Source: an uncultured Alphaproteobacteria bacterium (lineage in GTDB: Bacteria > Pseudomonadota > Alphaproteobacteria > Sphingomonadales > Sphingomonadaceae). From it: a stretch of DNA of 6,761 nt. Shown here one piece after another: positions 5,119 to 6,761 of the stretch (positions are counted from its first letter, which is position 1; each line of letters begins with the position of its first letter). The notes under the pieces are model-generated. The model was not told where the DNA came from and made no database searches. It worked only from the letters and a program-made list of their open reading frames with translations. Made by a program: the position numbers and the translations under genes. The stretch is from NCBI GenBank assembly GCA_903939555.1, contig CAJAHV010000392.1, positions 1 to 6,761 on the forward strand, written 5' to 3'.

Positions 5119-6369
5119 TCACCGGCTGCCCAGTACACCGCGACGGCGCAGCAGCGCATCAATGCCGGCGGTCGCGGCGCGATAATCGGCACTTTCGATC
5201 GTGCCATAGCGCTGCTTGAACTGGTCATTGCTCATGCCTTCGGCCAGTGCCGTCGCATCGAGCGGCAGCAGCGTCGCATTGGTCGCCGCCGCCATTTCGG
5301 CGCGAAACGCCAGTGCACGGTCAGCATCGACTGCGGCACCGCCGACGGCCAGACCGGCACGATCAGCGGCCAGATCGACCAGCGAAAAGCCCGAACCGCC
5401 GGGCAAGCTGTCGGACAATTCTTTCCAGTTGCCCATCGCCTCGCTGACGTCATCGCCCACCGTTGCCCCAAGCGCTGCCGACAGGCTCCAATGCTTGGCA
5501 AGGTCGGTGCGCCCGGCCAGCATCGGCGGGTCCTGTTGCTGGCGACAGGCCGCGACCCGCCTGCCGGCATCGATGGCCAGCCGACCGGCACGCGGGCCAA
5601 CCGCCAGCATCGCTACAGCCACCAGTGCCGCGCGGTTTTCCGCAACTGCTGCTGCGGGCGTCGCCGGCCGCGCCATGGCCATGGCCCGCGTCAGATGCAG
5701 GGCGATATCGCGCTGCGGCGCTGCCGTTTCGGCTGCGACAAGCGCACAATAGATCGTCGCTGTTCGCTCCCCGTCGGCCAGATCGCTGGCAATGCCAACC
5801 AAACTATCAGCAATCCCGGTGCCAAGAACCGGCGATTTGACCGTCACTTTCAAGGTGCCGTCTACAACATCGAAGCCACGCACCAGATCGGCAAGCTGCG
5901 GCAGGTCATGGCCGCGCCAGCGCAGCAACTGCGCCACGGTTTCCAGCCCGAACCGGGTCAGAAAGGCCGGGATCGGCAGATCGCCAACCTTGGCCGTCAA
6001 TGTCGGGAAACCATCCGATGGCCACGCGTCGACCCGCGCATTCAGCCAAAGGCCGAACGGCAGTGCCACACTGACAGCGGCACCAGCATGGTCTGCGGCC
6101 ACACCGGCATCAACGCGGCGGAAACGCAGCGCATTGCCGGCCAGGGTCGCCACGGCACGGGCATCAGCATCGGTAAGGCGAACTTCCACGGTCGGCGGCG
6201 GCCCAGCCAGTGCATCGCGCAACCGGCGGTAATTCTCCTGGCCGGCACGCACCTGCGTTGCGTCCGGCGCGCCATTAAGGGGCAACATCGGCGACGTTTC
6301 CACTCCCAACACAACCGGCAGCGCCAGCGCCGCGGCCAAGGCCAGCAGGACCGTATGCGCGCGTTTCAC
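5119..6369 (-). CDS. Exported or membrane-anchored protein of unknown function, 416 residues
   Basis: The N-terminus (KRAHTVLLALAAALALPVVLG, 2-22) is a signal peptide or single anchor helix with no lipobox, so the rest should lie in the periplasm. Residues about 60-190 have strand-rich character: VEVRLTDADARAVATLAG (61-78), SVALPFGLWLNARVDAW (100-116) and GTLKVTVKSP (171-180). Residues about 205-275 are alanine-rich and helical. The C-terminal third contains GSGFSLVDLAADRAGLAVG (325-343) and SNDQFKQRYG (380-389), which look like conserved blocks of a proteobacterial hypothetical family, though I cannot name it. Cysteines occur at 208 and 275. The start is GTG 6369, whose GTGA overlaps the stop of the reductase gene by four bases, so translation is probably coupled. 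Longer in-frame openings, to 6681, lie wholly inside the reductase gene. No terminator is visible before the tRNA promoter. Confidence 0.85.
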   Translation of the reverse strand: MKRAHTVLLALAAALALPVVLGVETSPMLPLNGAPDATQVRAGQENYRRLRDALAGPPPTVEVRLTDADARAVATLAGNALRFRRVDAGVAADHAGAAVSVALPFGLWLNARVDAWPSDGFPTLTAKVGDLPIPAFLTRFGLETVAQLLRWRGHDLPQLADLVRGFDVVDGTLKVTVKSPVLGTGIADSLVGIASDLADGERTATIYCALVAAETAAPQRDIALHLTRAMAMARPATPAAAVAENRAALVAVAMLAVGPRAGRLAIDAGRRVAACRQQQDPPMLAGRTDLAKHWSLSAALGATVGDDVSEAMGNWKELSDSLPGGSGFSLVDLAADRAGLAVGGAAVDADRALAFRAEMAAATNATLLPLDATALAEGMSNDQFKQRYGTIESADYRAATAGIDALLRRRGVLGSR

Positions 6370-6761
6370 GCCCCCAGCACTGCCAACATATCGGCAACCC
6401 GCACCAGTTTCTCGCGCGGGGCGCCGGGCCGGGCACCGGCAATCTCGGCGGCATCGAGTTGCTGCCACTGGCCGAAGTCGGTCGCCCCGACACCGCGTCC
6501 AGCGAGCAGCGCATCGAGCCCGGCGCCGGCATCGCCGCCCTTTCCGCCGGTGAAATCGGCGGCAATCGCATCGACCACGGCAAAGCCATCGGGCCGGTTG
6601 GTGCCGATCGTGCCTGATGGCCCGCGCCGCGCCCAGCCGCTGGTGTAAAGCCCCGGGAAAATGCGGCCGCTGTCGTCGCACGGGAAGCGCCCGAGTTCCT
6701 GCGCATAGGGCACGCCCTCGATCGTGCTGGTGCGATAGCCGATGCAGGCGATGATCAGCCC
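6366..6761 (-). CDS. Ferredoxin--NADP+ reductase, adrenodoxin-reductase type (C-terminal part, cut by right edge)
   Basis: The 131 residues in the window run in one frame from the edge to TGA 6368-6366. They begin GLIIACIGYRT, continue with FPCDDSGRIFPGLYTSGWA and carry the family hallmark GWARRGPSGTIGTNRPDGF, in which the GTIGTN part contacts the flavin and NADP. A helical tail ends at MLAVLGA. Full members are about 440-470 residues, so roughly the first 320 lie outside. These soluble FAD enzymes pass electrons from NADPH to a ferredoxin, which then serves P450s, oxygenases or Fe-S cluster assembly. No ferredoxin gene is visible here, so the partner is unknown. The gene overlaps the next one by GTGA and appears to head the operon. 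Confidence 0.9.
   Translation of the reverse strand, partial: GLIIACIGYRTSTIEGVPYAQELGRFPCDDSGRIFPGLYTSGWARRGPSGTIGTNRPDGFAVVDAIAADFTGGKGGDAGAGLDALLAGRGVGATDFGQWQQLDAAEIAGARPGAPREKLVRVADMLAVLGA

Noticed and set aside
5491..6648. 385-codon open frame on the plus strand
   Set aside because: It is antisense to the unknown protein and the reductase, which have overlapping operon structure and family motifs. The translation is Arg/Gln/Pro-rich without domains.

Overview
The window looks like a stretch of ordinary chromosome from a high-GC Alphaproteobacterium. The protein styles (a nitronate monooxygenase/crotonase pair, a cryptochrome-like photolyase, an adrenodoxin-reductase-type ferredoxin reductase and a CCA-encoding tRNA-Pro) and the codon use fit Sphingomonadales best, but that placement is inference. 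I see no mobile element, phage gene, CRISPR array or defence system.

Layout. Positions 1-942 (+ strand) hold the tail of an unidentified gene, a weak terminator-like hairpin, a four-helix membrane protein and a small exported two-cysteine protein; the last two are probably co-transcribed. Positions 957-2755 (- strand) hold a two-gene operon: an FMN-dependent nitronate monooxygenase-family protein followed by an overlapping crotonase-fold protein. It ends tail to tail with the first block. Positions 2901-4413 (+) hold a photolyase/cryptochrome-family flavoprotein, divergent from the monooxygenase. Its C-terminus appears to be altered by a one-base frameshift. A 58-codon hypothetical gene (4422-4598, -) meets its end. 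Positions 4599-4972 are less GC-rich, with a promoter-like site, a 12-bp palindrome, a cysteine-containing open frame without a proper start codon, and hairpins. Positions 4973-5049 (-) encode tRNA-Pro(CGG) with its own promoter at 5067-5095. Positions 5119-6761 (-) hold a ferredoxin--NADP+ reductase, entering from the right edge, and a downstream exported protein of unknown function that overlaps it by 4 bp.

How the genes may work together. The 1784-2755 and 957-1784 genes are translationally coupled and probably act on related nitro- or acyl-CoA-type substrates, although the crotonase lacks both usual catalytic glutamates. The reductase supplies electrons to a ferredoxin partner outside the window; its partner gene of unknown function is tied to it only by operon structure. 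The most notable points are the missing catalytic residues in the crotonase, the atypical electron-transfer tryptophans and the frameshift in the photolyase homologue, and the cryptic content of the 4599-4972 gap. I found no clear new multi-gene system.
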